A DNA stretch of 64,000 bases from Arthrobacter sp. cf158. GTDB lineage: Bacteria > Actinomycetota > Actinomycetes > Actinomycetales > Micrococcaceae. Below, piece after piece: positions 8,555-17,049 of the stretch (its first letter is position 1; every line of letters begins with the position of its first letter). The notes below the pieces were generated by a model, which was not told where the DNA came from, did not search any database, and worked only from the letters and a program-made list of their open reading frames with translations. The position numbers and the translations under genes were made by a program. The DNA lies in contig NZ_FNNR01000008.1 of the NCBI RefSeq assembly GCF_900106835.1, forward strand, positions 182,138 to 246,137, in the 5' to 3' direction.

Positions 8555-9498
8555 GATGACTTCCTGTTGGTGAGTGCGAGGAAGGCGAAGGACAGGGCGA
8601 ACGCGGCCACGGCAATGATGACCGATTGGGCGGCAGCGACGTTGTAGTCGTTGTAGGCGAACGCTGTTGTGTAGGCACTGAGATTGGGCGTGTACTGGCT
8701 GTCGATGGCCGGGGCCACGGTCTTGAGGACCTGGGCCTCCGCGAACAGCTGCAAGGTTCCGATGATGGAGAACACTGTGGTGAGCATGAGCGCCGGGCGG
8801 ATCAGTGGGAGTTGGATGCTCCGGGCCACGCGCCACGTAGACGCACCGTCCACCTTGGCTGCCTCGTACAGCTCCACCGGAATGGCTTTCAGCTGCGCAA
8901 CGATGATCAGCATGTTGTAGCCCGTGTAGCTCCAGGTGACGATGTTGGCGATGGACCACAGCACGCTGTTGGCGCCCAGGAAATCGGGCGTCAGCCCTAC
9001 GATTTTGGCCGCGTCAAACAAGGGACTGAGCCCGGGCACATACAGGAAGGACCACAGGATGGTGGCGATGACGCCCGGTACGCCGTAGGGGAGGAAGTAC
9101 GCGGCGCGGAAGAAGCCCGGCCACTTGGCGGAGGCCGATTCCAACATCAGGGCCAGGACGGTGCACAACACGATCATGACGGGCACCTGGACAATGCCGA
9201 ACAGCAGCATCCGGCCGATGGAGGCCACGAAGCTGCCATCTGCCAGAGCTTGGGCGTAGTTGCTGAAGCCGGCAAACTCACTGGTCACCCCAGCTTCGCC
9301 AAAGAGCCCGCTGCGCGTCACCTTGGTGAAGCTGGACATGATGGCCACCACAATGGGGAGCAGAAACGTGAGGATGAAGAGCCCCAGGAACGGTGCCAGC
9401 AGGAGCCAGGGTGCACGTGCGGCGGCGCCTGTCCTTTTGCGGCGGCGGGCAGCTGCGGCGGGACGCTGCGCGGTAGGGGCGGTGCGGGTTGTCGTCAT
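8551..9498 (-). CDS. Carbohydrate ABC transporter permease (MalF type)
   Basis: A 315-residue permease with six transmembrane helices after a short Arg-rich cytoplasmic N-terminus. The EAA motif reads YEAAKVDGASTWRVARSIQLPLIRPAL, placing it in the CUT1 sugar-transport family as the MalF/LacF-like partner of the next gene. It overlaps both neighbours by four bases (start over the binding-protein stop at 9495-9498, stop over the next start at 8551-8554), which indicates translational coupling and fixed stoichiometry. Substrate specificity is inferred from the linked lacZ. Confidence 0.95.
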   Translation of the reverse strand: MTTTRTAPTAQRPAAAARRRKRTGAAARAPWLLLAPFLGLFILTFLLPIVVAIMSSFTKVTRSGLFGEAGVTSEFAGFSNYAQALADGSFVASIGRMLLFGIVQVPVMIVLCTVLALMLESASAKWPGFFRAAYFLPYGVPGVIATILWSFLYVPGLSPLFDAAKIVGLTPDFLGANSVLWSIANIVTWSYTGYNMLIIVAQLKAIPVELYEAAKVDGASTWRVARSIQLPLIRPALMLTTVFSIIGTLQLFAEAQVLKTVAPAIDSQYTPNLSAYTTAFAYNDYNVAAAQSVIIAVAAFALSFAFLALTNRKSS

Positions 9499-10829
9499 GC
9501 CGTTTCCTTCCGGATCGTGAGGCCCTTGTTCTTGAAAACGGTGATGATCTGCTGCTCGGAAGCCGCGATGGAATCCACCAAAGAGGTACCGAAAGCTTTC
9601 TTACGGAAACCATCGCTGAGGATGTTGAAAGACTGTTGGGTCACCGGCCACCAGGACCAGTCAGGGTTCTGCTGCTGCGTGGCCGGTACGAAGACTTCCT
9701 CGTTGTAACGCTGGCCTCCGAAGAACGCAGAGGGCTGCTGGCGGTCCGAGCCGATGAAGTCGGGGTTGGGTGACCAGCCGATGCCGCTGTTCTTGATCTC
9801 GGCATCGATTCCTTCTGTGGAGGTGGTCAGCCACACGGCAAAGTCGAGTGCTTCGCGGGGGTGTTTGCTGTTGGCCAGGACGGCCGCAGTGGAGCCGCCC
9901 AGGTAGGTGGAGCCGAATCCCGTGCTGCCCCATGTGGGCATGGGCGCAACCCGCCACTTGCCTTCGGAGCCGCTGACTCCCTCAACCAGGGCATCGCCCC
10001 AGCTGCCGGTAATGGTCGAAGCAATGCCGCCCTTGCCTGCGGCCGCAAACCAGCCCGGCGAAAAGGCGCCGTAGGCGGTGGTGACGAGGTCGTCGTCGAT
10101 CGCTTTGTCGAAGAAGCGGGCAGTGTTAAGAGTGGCCTCGTCAGTCATGTTGATGACCCAGCCGTCCTCTTCCGGGCGGAACCATGCAGCTCCGGCCTGT
10201 GCAGCGAAGGAGGCAAAGGGCGAGGCGTCACTGATGGGGAAGCAGTCCAGATACGTGTCAACGGCCCTTAGTTCCGCGGCAACACCGGCCCACTCGTCCC
10301 AGGTTTTCGGGGTGCCTGCGCCCACTTTGTCCAAGATGGCCGGCTGGTAGAACAAGCCCATAGGCCCTGAGTCCTGGGGAATGCCGTAAATTCCGCCGGT
10401 GTAGCTGACCTGCTTCCACAACGTGGGGTCGTAGAGGTGCGAATGCTGGTTGGCGCCGTAGCGGGAAAGGTCCACCAGTCCGTTGACCAGCATGAACTCG
10501 GGGATGGAGCGCAGTTCAACCTGGGCCAGGTCCGGTCCACCTCCGGCGGCGAGGGCAGAGTAGAGCTTTTGGTAGCCGCCCGCGTTGCCGCCGGGAATCC
10601 ACACCACGTCCACCTGGACATTCGGGTTCGCCGCGTTCCAGATATCGGCCACGTTCTGGAAGTCCTTGAGCCAGGCCCAGTAGGTGAGCCTCACGGGCCC
10701 TCCGGCGGCGGGAATGGTCGGGGCAGCGTTGACGGACTGTGTTCCTGGAGTTGCGCACCCAGCCAGCAGGCCCATGGCCGCTGTGCCCAGGCCGGCGCCC
10801 AGGAGTTGTCTTCGCGTGAAACGGGTCAT
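9495..10829 (-). CDS. Extracellular sugar-binding lipoprotein of the lac-type ABC importer
   Basis: A 444-residue CUT1-type solute-binding protein. The N-terminus TRRQLLGAGLGTAAMGLLAGC has a twin-arginine-like region and a lipobox (LAGC, Cys near residue 25), so it should be exported and lipid-anchored to the outer face of the membrane. The mature part has the family's alternating features, including the VRLTYWAW first strand and GGGPDLAQVE. It is the first gene of the operon with two permeases and lacZ, and its promoter region shares the palindromic operator at 10916-10941 with the divergent TetR gene. Lactose or another beta-galactoside is the likely ligand, by association. Confidence 0.93.
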   Translation of the reverse strand: MTRFTRRQLLGAGLGTAAMGLLAGCATPGTQSVNAAPTIPAAGGPVRLTYWAWLKDFQNVADIWNAANPNVQVDVVWIPGGNAGGYQKLYSALAAGGGPDLAQVELRSIPEFMLVNGLVDLSRYGANQHSHLYDPTLWKQVSYTGGIYGIPQDSGPMGLFYQPAILDKVGAGTPKTWDEWAGVAAELRAVDTYLDCFPISDASPFASFAAQAGAAWFRPEEDGWVINMTDEATLNTARFFDKAIDDDLVTTAYGAFSPGWFAAAGKGGIASTITGSWGDALVEGVSGSEGKWRVAPMPTWGSTGFGSTYLGGSTAAVLANSKHPREALDFAVWLTTSTEGIDAEIKNSGIGWSPNPDFIGSDRQQPSAFFGGQRYNEEVFVPATQQQNPDWSWWPVTQQSFNILSDGFRKKAFGTSLVDSIAASEQQIITVFKNKGLTIRKETA

Positions 10830-10915
10830 GAGCCTTCACCTCTTCGTGTCAGGTTGACTATGCCGGCGTGTGGATTCTTGGGGTCCAACCGCAGCAAGTG
10901 TGACCACGGTAACAG

Positions 10916-10941
10916 AAAATTCGAGTAACCACTCGAATTTT
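10916..10941. promoter_or_regulatory. Perfect inverted-repeat operator between lac-type operon and tetR
   Basis: AAAATTCGAGT, spacer AACC, then its exact complement ACTCGAATTTT: 11-bp arms, 26 bp in all. It lies between the divergent starts at 10829 and 10979, where a TetR dimer would block both promoters. It is the only perfect palindrome in the gap. Confidence 0.85.
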
Positions 10942-10964
10942 AGATCTGGCCCGTAACACGCATG

Positions 10965-10970
10965 TACACT
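10965..10970 (+). promoter_or_regulatory. Probable -10 box of tetR
   Basis: TACACT, eight bases before the ATG at 10979, so the transcript would start at or just before the start codon. The operator covers the region just upstream of the -35 position. Confidence 0.5.
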
Positions 10971-10978
10971 GGCTAGCC

Positions 10979-11590
10979 ATGACCACAAAGGACGTGGGCC
11001 GCGCAGCGAGGCGGGGCCCCTACGCGAAATCCGAGGAGCGGCGCCGGACCATCCTGGACGCTGCTCATGCCGTGTTTGCTGCCCGTGGTTATCGTGGCGG
11101 ATCCCTGCAAGAGGTTGCCGACCGCGTTGGCCTTAGCCAGACAAGCCTGTTGCACTACTTCCCCTCCAAGAGCGAGCTCCTGATGGCGGTCCTGAAGCGG
11201 CGCGATGAAATCACCAGCGGCTCCTTCCCCGATGACATGGAGGAAGGCCTGGTGGACTCCGTGATCCGTACAGCGCTGTTCAACGAGGACATTCCGGGCG
11301 TGATTGAGCTGTACACCGTGCTGTGCGCCGAGTCCGTCACCGATGGGCACCCCGGTCGCGAATACTTCACCGAGCGCTTTGAACGTTTGCGCAAGAGCTA
11401 TGCCCGGCGCTTCGCTGAACTGGCGGCCCAGGGCAGGCTGCGGCCCGGCATTGATCCCGATGAAGCCGCCATGTCCCTGGTTGCCCTGTGGGACGGGCTT
11501 CAGACCCAGTGGCTGCTGGCCCCCGACGACGTGGATGTCGCCAAGGGCCTGCGCGGCTACTTCAAGCTCCTGGTCCTCCCGGAAAGTTAG
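10979..11590 (+). CDS. TetR-family regulator of the lac-type operon
   Basis: A 203-residue repressor. Residues 10-60 form the TetR helix-turn-helix (RRRTILDAAHAVFAARGYRGGSLQEVADRVGLSQTSLLHYFPSKSELL); the rest is an all-helical ligand-binding and dimer domain resembling TetR C-terminal family members. It is divergent from the binding-protein/permease/lacZ operon, with a perfect palindrome between them, so it probably represses that operon and itself, and a sugar or sugar derivative may relieve repression. Control of a lac-type operon by TetR rather than LacI or ROK is less usual. No Shine-Dalgarno precedes the ATG, consistent with a leaderless mRNA. Its stop overlaps the convergent acyl-CoA dehydrogenase stop by four bases. 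Confidence 0.9.
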   Translation: MTTKDVGRAARRGPYAKSEERRRTILDAAHAVFAARGYRGGSLQEVADRVGLSQTSLLHYFPSKSELLMAVLKRRDEITSGSFPDDMEEGLVDSVIRTALFNEDIPGVIELYTVLCAESVTDGHPGREYFTERFERLRKSYARRFAELAAQGRLRPGIDPDEAAMSLVALWDGLQTQWLLAPDDVDVAKGLRGYFKLLVLPES

Positions 11591-12762
11591 CCGCGGAATG
11601 CTCCAATTCCTGTGATGTGCTGGCCCAGGATCAGGGTGTGCACCTCGTCCGTGCCCTCATAAGTCCGCACGGATTCCAGATTGTTGGCATGCCGCAACGG
11701 TGAGTAATCCAGCGTGACGCCGTTCCCACCGAGGATGGTCCGGGCATCCCTTGCGATCTTGATGGCCTCGCGGACGTTGTTCAGCTTCCCCAGGGAGATC
11801 TGCTGGGGCTGAAGATGACCGGCATCCTTCAGGCGGCCCAGATGCAATGCCAGCAAGGTGCCCTTCTGGATTTCCACCAGCATGTTCACCAGTTTCTCCT
11901 GCGTCAGCTGGTAGCCCGCCAGCGGCCTGCCGAACTGGAGGCGGTTGGCTGCGTACTCCAGGGCGGCCTCGTACGAGTCGCGTGCCGCGCCCATGGCACC
12001 CCACGCGATTCCATAGCGGGCCTCGTTCAAGCAGGAGAATGGTCCCCGAAGTCCGCTGGCACCCGGGAGGATGGCATCCGGTGCCAGCCGCACGTCGTCG
12101 AACGTTACATCGCACTGAACCGATGCGCGCATGGAGAGCTTCGGCTCGATGGGCGTCGCGGTCACCCCGGAGGTCCCCGCCGGAACCAGGAAGCCGCGGA
12201 TACCGTCATCGGTGCCGGCCCAGACCACCATGACATCGGCAATCGAGGCCAGGCCAATCCATCGCTTGGCACCGTTCAACACCCAGCCGTCGCCCGTTTC
12301 CCGGGCAAACGTTGTCATGGACGATGGGTCCGAACCCGCGGTCGGTTCCGTCAGGGCAAAGCATCCAATCAACTCGCCGGCCGCCATGCGGGGTAGCCAC
12401 TGCTCCTTCTGTGCTTCCGAGCCCCATGTGTGGATCGCCGTCATGGCGAGGGAGCCCTGCACCGACACGAACGTGCGGATCCCGGAATCGCCGGCTTCCA
12501 GTTCCATCGCCGCCAATCCATAATCGACGGCGGACCGGCCGGGACAGCCGTACCCCTCCAAGTGCATGCCCAGGACGCCGAGCTCGCCCAACTCGGGCGC
12601 GATCTCCCGCGGAAAAACTGCGTCCTCGTACCAGCGGGCGATGTGTGGCCGGATCCGCTGGGCGGTGAAATCGCGGACCTTCTCGCGGAGGGCCAGTTCG
12701 TCCGAGGTCAGCAGGGAATCCAAGGCAAGGACGTCGGAGGTGTTCGTCGTTGAATCGCTCAT
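11587..12762 (-). CDS. Acyl-CoA dehydrogenase, glutaryl-CoA dehydrogenase-like
   Basis: A 391-residue FAD flavoenzyme that oxidises an acyl-CoA at the alpha-beta bond; the family branch is that of glutaryl-CoA dehydrogenase (lysine/tryptophan degradation), which also decarboxylates. Seen: LTEPTAGSDPSSM (flavin/substrate region), RYGIAWGAMGAA, and the C-terminal YEGTDEVHTLILG containing the catalytic-base glutamate and the family ending. Other acyl-CoA dehydrogenases of similar size remain possible since substrate is not proved. A TAGGAT box lies six bases upstream of the ATG on the minus strand (12769-12774), suggesting a leaderless transcript. No other catabolic gene of the pathway adjoins it. 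Confidence 0.88.
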   Translation of the reverse strand: MSDSTTNTSDVLALDSLLTSDELALREKVRDFTAQRIRPHIARWYEDAVFPREIAPELGELGVLGMHLEGYGCPGRSAVDYGLAAMELEAGDSGIRTFVSVQGSLAMTAIHTWGSEAQKEQWLPRMAAGELIGCFALTEPTAGSDPSSMTTFARETGDGWVLNGAKRWIGLASIADVMVVWAGTDDGIRGFLVPAGTSGVTATPIEPKLSMRASVQCDVTFDDVRLAPDAILPGASGLRGPFSCLNEARYGIAWGAMGAARDSYEAALEYAANRLQFGRPLAGYQLTQEKLVNMLVEIQKGTLLALHLGRLKDAGHLQPQQISLGKLNNVREAIKIARDARTILGGNGVTLDYSPLRHANNLESVRTYEGTDEVHTLILGQHITGIGAFRG

Positions 12763-12768
12763 GCCAGC

Positions 12769-12774
12769 ATCCTA
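12769..12774 (-). promoter_or_regulatory. -10 box of the acyl-CoA dehydrogenase gene
   Basis: TAGGAT on the minus strand, six bases before the ATG at 12762. Confidence 0.6.
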
Positions 12775-12782
12775 GGCCCCAC

Positions 12783-12880
12783 GGGTCAGCGGACCGGCAG
12801 CCGCGGGCCAGCGCACCGGCAGCCGAGTGCCGGCAGGCGGCAGCCCAGTGCCGGCGGGCGGCGGCCGACGGACCGGGGGA
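12783..12880. repeat. GC-rich iterated intergenic sequence
   Basis: Degenerate short repeats of the type GACCGGCAGCC, GCACCGGCAGCC and AGTGCCGGCAGGCGGCAGCC, with phased CCGGC and CAGCC cores. Similar CCGGACAGC iterations occur at 26855-26925. Both are in gaps next to gene starts or ends; no function is evident. Confidence 0.6.
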
Positions 12881-12952
12881 GCCCTTTCAGTACTATGGAA
12901 CGGGGGTCGCACACTTCCCCCATTGCTGTTTGCTTAACTTGGGGGATTTTGT

Positions 12953-14317
12953 ATGGCACTGCCTGACGTCGATTTACGGGCCACGGCGGATGCCGCAGCA
13001 CCGCGCAAAAAAGCATCACGATCCTCGGTTTTGCTCCGTTTGCTGCCGTTGGCCGTGCTGATAGTGCCCGTATGGATGATGCTCGCGGACTGGTCCAAAC
13101 AAGGCCTGGATTTCAGTGTCTACTGGTTCGGCGGAAGCATCCTGAACCAAGCGGGCCCAGCGCCTTCGGAACTCTACGGTCCCAGCGTTGCCTCGGCCGG
13201 CGGACCGCAGCTTCCGTTTACGTACCCGCCCTTCGCAGCCCTGGTCTTCGGGTTGCTGGCGCGGATGCCCCAAGCGGCGGCGCTGATGCTGTTCAACGTT
13301 GCGGGCGTGGCACTGGCCGCCTGGGTCGCCGTGACGATCGTCCGGTACTGGTCCTCCAAGCCTGACCTGCGCAGTGCGCTGTCTTCCACCAAGGCTTGCT
13401 GGATAGCGTGCGCACTGTTCCTTGCCGTCGTGTTCCTGGGGCCGTGGCGGGAGACGTTGGCGTTCGGGCAGATCAACATCCTGCTCATGGGCTTGATGGT
13501 CATTGATTTGCTGGGCGGCTTCTCCAAGCGCCGGGGCTTCAGGGGCAGCGGCTTCCTGGTGGGGGTCGCCGCGGGTATCAAGCTGACCCCGCTGGTATTT
13601 GGCCTGTACTTCCTGATGCGGAAGGACTGGCGTGGGCTGGCGAACATGGCCATCGGCTTCGCTGCCACTGTGCTGCTCGGCTGGCTGCTGCGGCCGGCGG
13701 AATCCCTGCAGTTTTGGCTGGAGATCCTTCCTGACACGTCACGCATCGGCGGCGCCGGATACGTGGACAACCTCTCCATCAAGGGTGCGCTGCTGCATTT
13801 TGGTGTCCCGCACGACTCCGTGACCCTGCCGTGGCTCGCGTTGAGCCTGGCCACCATAGTGCTGGCAGCCTTGCTGATCAGGGCAGCCAGCGCGCAAGGC
13901 GCCCGCGTCCTGGCAATCTCGACGACGGCACTGGCCATGCTGCTCATCAGCCCGGTCTCCTGGTCGCACCACTGGGTATGGATGGCCGTGGTCCTGCCCG
14001 CCTTCGCCTGGACCATCAAGGAAACCCCGGCCCGCTACAAGACCCAGAGAATAGTCATGGGGGCCGTCCTGGCTGTATCCACAGCCGTGTTCTTCTTCTC
14101 ACCGAAGACCATCGGCCTGGCGCTGGGGTCCGCTGACCTGAACGTCCAGACTCCCGGACTTTGGATCATGGCATCCAGCGCCGGAGTGTTTTGTGCTGTG
14201 GCTATCCTCATCTGCTGGTTCGTGGCGCTTCGGAGGAACTCCGTCCGAACCGATGAGGTGCCTGACGTGCCCACCCGGTTGCGTCAGTGGGCTGCGGCCC
14301 GACGCCAGGCCCCGTAG
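12953..14317 (+). CDS. GT87-family integral membrane glycosyltransferase
   Basis: A 454-residue polytopic protein with about ten transmembrane segments, of the DUF2029/GT87 family (relatives of mycobacterial PimE and other polyprenyl-phosphate-mannose dependent mannosyltransferases). The first periplasmic loop carries the acidic catalytic-region signature GLDFSVYWFGG (Asp near residue 46) and TYPPFAALVF; GIKLTPLVFGLYFLMRKDWRG and SPVSWSHHWVW are further family motifs. It presumably mannosylates a cell-envelope lipid or glycan from the outer face of the membrane. The ATG follows a GGGGG about eight bases upstream. The stop is one base from the convergent APC permease stop. Acceptor and linkage are unknown. 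Confidence 0.85.
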   Translation: MALPDVDLRATADAAAPRKKASRSSVLLRLLPLAVLIVPVWMMLADWSKQGLDFSVYWFGGSILNQAGPAPSELYGPSVASAGGPQLPFTYPPFAALVFGLLARMPQAAALMLFNVAGVALAAWVAVTIVRYWSSKPDLRSALSSTKACWIACALFLAVVFLGPWRETLAFGQINILLMGLMVIDLLGGFSKRRGFRGSGFLVGVAAGIKLTPLVFGLYFLMRKDWRGLANMAIGFAATVLLGWLLRPAESLQFWLEILPDTSRIGGAGYVDNLSIKGALLHFGVPHDSVTLPWLALSLATIVLAALLIRAASAQGARVLAISTTALAMLLISPVSWSHHWVWMAVVLPAFAWTIKETPARYKTQRIVMGAVLAVSTAVFFFSPKTIGLALGSADLNVQTPGLWIMASSAGVFCAVAILICWFVALRRNSVRTDEVPDVPTRLRQWAAARRQAP

Positions 14318-14318
14318 C

Positions 14319-15845
14319 CTACTCGCCGCGCACCACTCCAATCTCCGGCCGCGCACCTGTGAAGTAGCCACGCGTGGAGGGAGCGAAGCGGCACACAACA
14401 GCCAGGACGACGCCCAAGGCCAGCAGCAGCACGCCGCTGACGAAAGCCCCGCCAATCCCGAAGATCTGCGTGTCTCCGTAGGCCGGGTCCCACATCTGGA
14501 CTGCGGAAATTAAGAACGCCGCAGTGAGGGACAGTGCGCCGAGGAACGGCAGGATCCCACGGAACCACAGATTGCGGGCGGACTCCCGGAGCGTGGAGCG
14601 GAAGAACCACACACAGGAGAAGCCGGTCAGGGCGTAGTAGAACGCGATGAACAAGCTGATGGCGCTGATGGAGTCTGAGAGCAGGTTTTCGCTGAGGAAG
14701 CTCATGGCCACGTAATAGACCACAGCTACGGCGCCCATGACCTGCGTGGAGAAGCCCGGAGTCTGGAATCGCTCGTGGACCTTGCCGAAACGCGGTGGCA
14801 GCGCACCGTGGACACCCATGGACAGTGTTCCGCGTGCGGTGGGCAGGATGGTGGTCTGTGTGGAGGACAGGACGGACGCCAGTACTGCCACGATGATCAG
14901 CCAGCCCCAAGGGCCCAGGACGACGTCCTTCATGGCCAGGAACACGTCATCCTGGTTCGCCTCGTTGCCCAGGCCTATGCCATCGGTTCCGATCGTGGCG
15001 TACATCATCACCAGGAGTGCCACGGAAACGTAGATGGCCATGAGGACGAATGCCGAGATGACTGCGCCGCGGCCCGGGGTCTTGGCCGGGTTCTCGGTTT
15101 CCTCATTGAGGGCCAGGCAGGTGTCCCAGCCCCAGTAAATGAACAACGCCAGCAACACGCCGTGAACCACTGCGCCCGGGTCCGCAAAAGCGCCAGCCGG
15201 GTTGAACCATTCAAAATCGAAGGCCTGGCCTTCAGGCGCTCCACCGGCTATCCGGAAAACAATGGCCACCGCGAAGATGCCCAGCGAGATGTACTGAATG
15301 TAGGTCAGGGTGCGCTGGACATGTTCGCCCAGCCGGATCCCGCGGTGGTTCACGTAGGTCATGAACCCGATGAACAGCACGCCCGTGGCCGTGACCAGCC
15401 ACGTGTTGTCGGCCAAGGAACCATCGCCCACCAGCAGCCACAGGTATTTGCCGGCAATTTGTGCCAGGTTGGCCAGGACCACCACCCCGGCCAGCGCCAC
15501 ACCCCAGCCACCCAACCAGCCCGCCCACGGTCCAAAGGCTTTGCGCGCCCAGAAGAAGGTGGTCCCGCAGTCCGGCATGGCACTGTTCAGCTCACGGAAG
15601 GCGTAGGCAATGAACAGCACCGGTATGAAGCCGAGAACAAGGATCAGGGGAGTGTAGTTGCCGTTCACGGCAACAATGAGTCCCAGCGTGGCCGCCAGCG
15701 AATAGACAGGCGCGGTGGACGCAAGGCCCAGCATCACGGAATCGCCGAGGTCCAGGATTCCGGCATGGAGGCCTTTGGGAGGTACGACGGCGGTACGGTC
15801 GCCGCCCGCTGAGCCGCTACCCGGCGTCGAGGTTTCAGTGCTCAT
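14319..15845 (-). CDS. APC-superfamily amino acid/polyamine permease
   Basis: A 508-residue transporter with about 12 transmembrane helices. A 25-residue polar N-terminus leads into LDLGDSVMLGLASTAPVYSLAATLGL, the first-helix motif of the APC superfamily; GWDTCLALNEETENPAKTPGRGAVIS is the loop after helix 6. The ATG overlaps the stop of the ygiC-like gene by four bases, so it is the third gene of a coupled ygiB-ygiC-permease operon. That link suggests the permease moves a substrate or product of the YgiC-type ligase, for example an amine or amino acid; this is inference from context. Confidence 0.9.
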   Translation of the reverse strand: MSTETSTPGSGSAGGDRTAVVPPKGLHAGILDLGDSVMLGLASTAPVYSLAATLGLIVAVNGNYTPLILVLGFIPVLFIAYAFRELNSAMPDCGTTFFWARKAFGPWAGWLGGWGVALAGVVVLANLAQIAGKYLWLLVGDGSLADNTWLVTATGVLFIGFMTYVNHRGIRLGEHVQRTLTYIQYISLGIFAVAIVFRIAGGAPEGQAFDFEWFNPAGAFADPGAVVHGVLLALFIYWGWDTCLALNEETENPAKTPGRGAVISAFVLMAIYVSVALLVMMYATIGTDGIGLGNEANQDDVFLAMKDVVLGPWGWLIIVAVLASVLSSTQTTILPTARGTLSMGVHGALPPRFGKVHERFQTPGFSTQVMGAVAVVYYVAMSFLSENLLSDSISAISLFIAFYYALTGFSCVWFFRSTLRESARNLWFRGILPFLGALSLTAAFLISAVQMWDPAYGDTQIFGIGGAFVSGVLLLALGVVLAVVCRFAPSTRGYFTGARPEIGVVRGE

Positions 15846-17047
15846 AGTGCAGCTCCGTAGGAAGTAGCAGGGGGCGCGATGGGCGCCGGGGCGTCAATGG
15901 TGTTGGGAACAAAGCGGCAGAAGTAGTCCGTGATGGGCCCATCGGATTCCCGGATGCCACAACCCACGGATTCGCCATCCACTACCCAGAGGCCCAGGAC
16001 GGGATGGTTTCCGTCGAAGTCCGGCAGGGAGTGGTACTGCTGGAAGCACCAGCCTTCACGTCCGTAACCGCCCGGCTGCTGGATCTCGATGCCGGGAGCG
16101 TGGATGCGGATGTTGTCGCCTTCACGTCCGTGCAGGGGCTTGGCCACCCATTCCTTGAGTGGACCAGGATCGCCGAGGTAGGCAGGCAGCAGGTTCGGGT
16201 GATCCGGATAGAGGTGCCAAAGCGCAGCCAACAATGCCTTGTTGGATAACAGCATCTTCCATGCCGGTTCTACCCATCGTGGGTTGTGGGCACGCTGGAG
16301 GAGGCGGTGCCCAAACGGCTCCTTCATCATCAGCTCCCACGGGTACAGCTTGAACATGGTGCTGATCATGAAGTTGTCCAGGTCCACGAAGCGGTTCAGG
16401 TTGGGATCCCAGCCAATATCGGACATGTTGATGCCGATGGTGGTCCACCCGCCTTGGCTTGCGACGTCCCGCATGTAGGCCGCCGTCATCCAGTCCTCGC
16501 CGGACTCCTCAGCCTCGGAGTGCGCCACGTGCAGGGTGCTCATGCCGGTCCTGAACTGCAGCTTCTTCCACTGCCGGATCAGGGCTTCATGGATTCCGTT
16601 CCACTGGTCCTTTTCCGGGTAAACGTCCTGCAGCCAGAACCACTGGGCAACGGATGCTTCGATCAGCCCGGTGGGGGTGTCGGCGTTGTATTCCAGCATC
16701 TTGGCCGGGCCGCCCTTGCCGTCATAGATGAAGTCGAAGCGGCCGTAGATGTCCATGTCCGCGGCCAGCAAGGATTCGCCGGCGAGCTCCAGTGCCTGTT
16801 GTCCAATGCCGATATCGCCCATGGCTCCGGTGGCAAGGTACTTTGCTGCTTCCAGGCACATGATGTGCATGTCCTCGGCAGTCATCTCCAGCGTCTCCAC
16901 CTCGTCCATGGTGAATTCGTAGTACGCCGACTCGTTCCAGTATTCGATTTTTCGGCCATCGGGCATGGTGGTGGTGGAAAATACCAAGCCCTGTTCTTCG
17001 ATCTTTTGCTTCCAGTCCGGCCTGGGCTCGGAGTGCAGTCGACGCAC
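15842..17047 (-). CDS. ygiC: YgiC-like ATP-grasp protein (glutathionylspermidine synthase-like domain)
   Basis: A 401-residue cytoplasmic protein of the GSP_synth family, an ATP-grasp fold that joins a carboxylate to an amine. It follows E. coli YgiC along its whole length: RPDWKQKIEEQG at the N-terminus, AYYEFTMDEVE, the metal-binding EYNADTPTGL, FKLYPWELM, WLEPAWK-equivalent WVEPAWKMLLSNKALL, HPNLLPAYL, VAKPLHGREG (ATP-grasp lysine) and the terminal VGCGIRESDGPITD. The amidase half of true glutathionylspermidine synthetase is absent. The start is a GTG at 17047 with AGGAGG ending six bases before it, inside the end of the upstream gene; the stop TAG of that gene is two bases away. Actinobacteria use mycothiol rather than glutathione, so the substrate must differ. 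Confidence 0.9.
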   Translation of the reverse strand: MRRLHSEPRPDWKQKIEEQGLVFSTTTMPDGRKIEYWNESAYYEFTMDEVETLEMTAEDMHIMCLEAAKYLATGAMGDIGIGQQALELAGESLLAADMDIYGRFDFIYDGKGGPAKMLEYNADTPTGLIEASVAQWFWLQDVYPEKDQWNGIHEALIRQWKKLQFRTGMSTLHVAHSEAEESGEDWMTAAYMRDVASQGGWTTIGINMSDIGWDPNLNRFVDLDNFMISTMFKLYPWELMMKEPFGHRLLQRAHNPRWVEPAWKMLLSNKALLAALWHLYPDHPNLLPAYLGDPGPLKEWVAKPLHGREGDNIRIHAPGIEIQQPGGYGREGWCFQQYHSLPDFDGNHPVLGLWVVDGESVGCGIRESDGPITDYFCRFVPNTIDAPAPIAPPATSYGAAL

Positions 17048-17049
17048 GC

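Noticed and set aside
12783..12880. CRISPR-like array
   Set aside because: The repeats are short, degenerate and without unique spacers; no cas gene is present.
14775..15812. 345-codon open frame opposite the APC permease
   Set aside because: Antisense to a clear transporter; composition rich in Gln, Gly, His and Arg as expected of a shadow.
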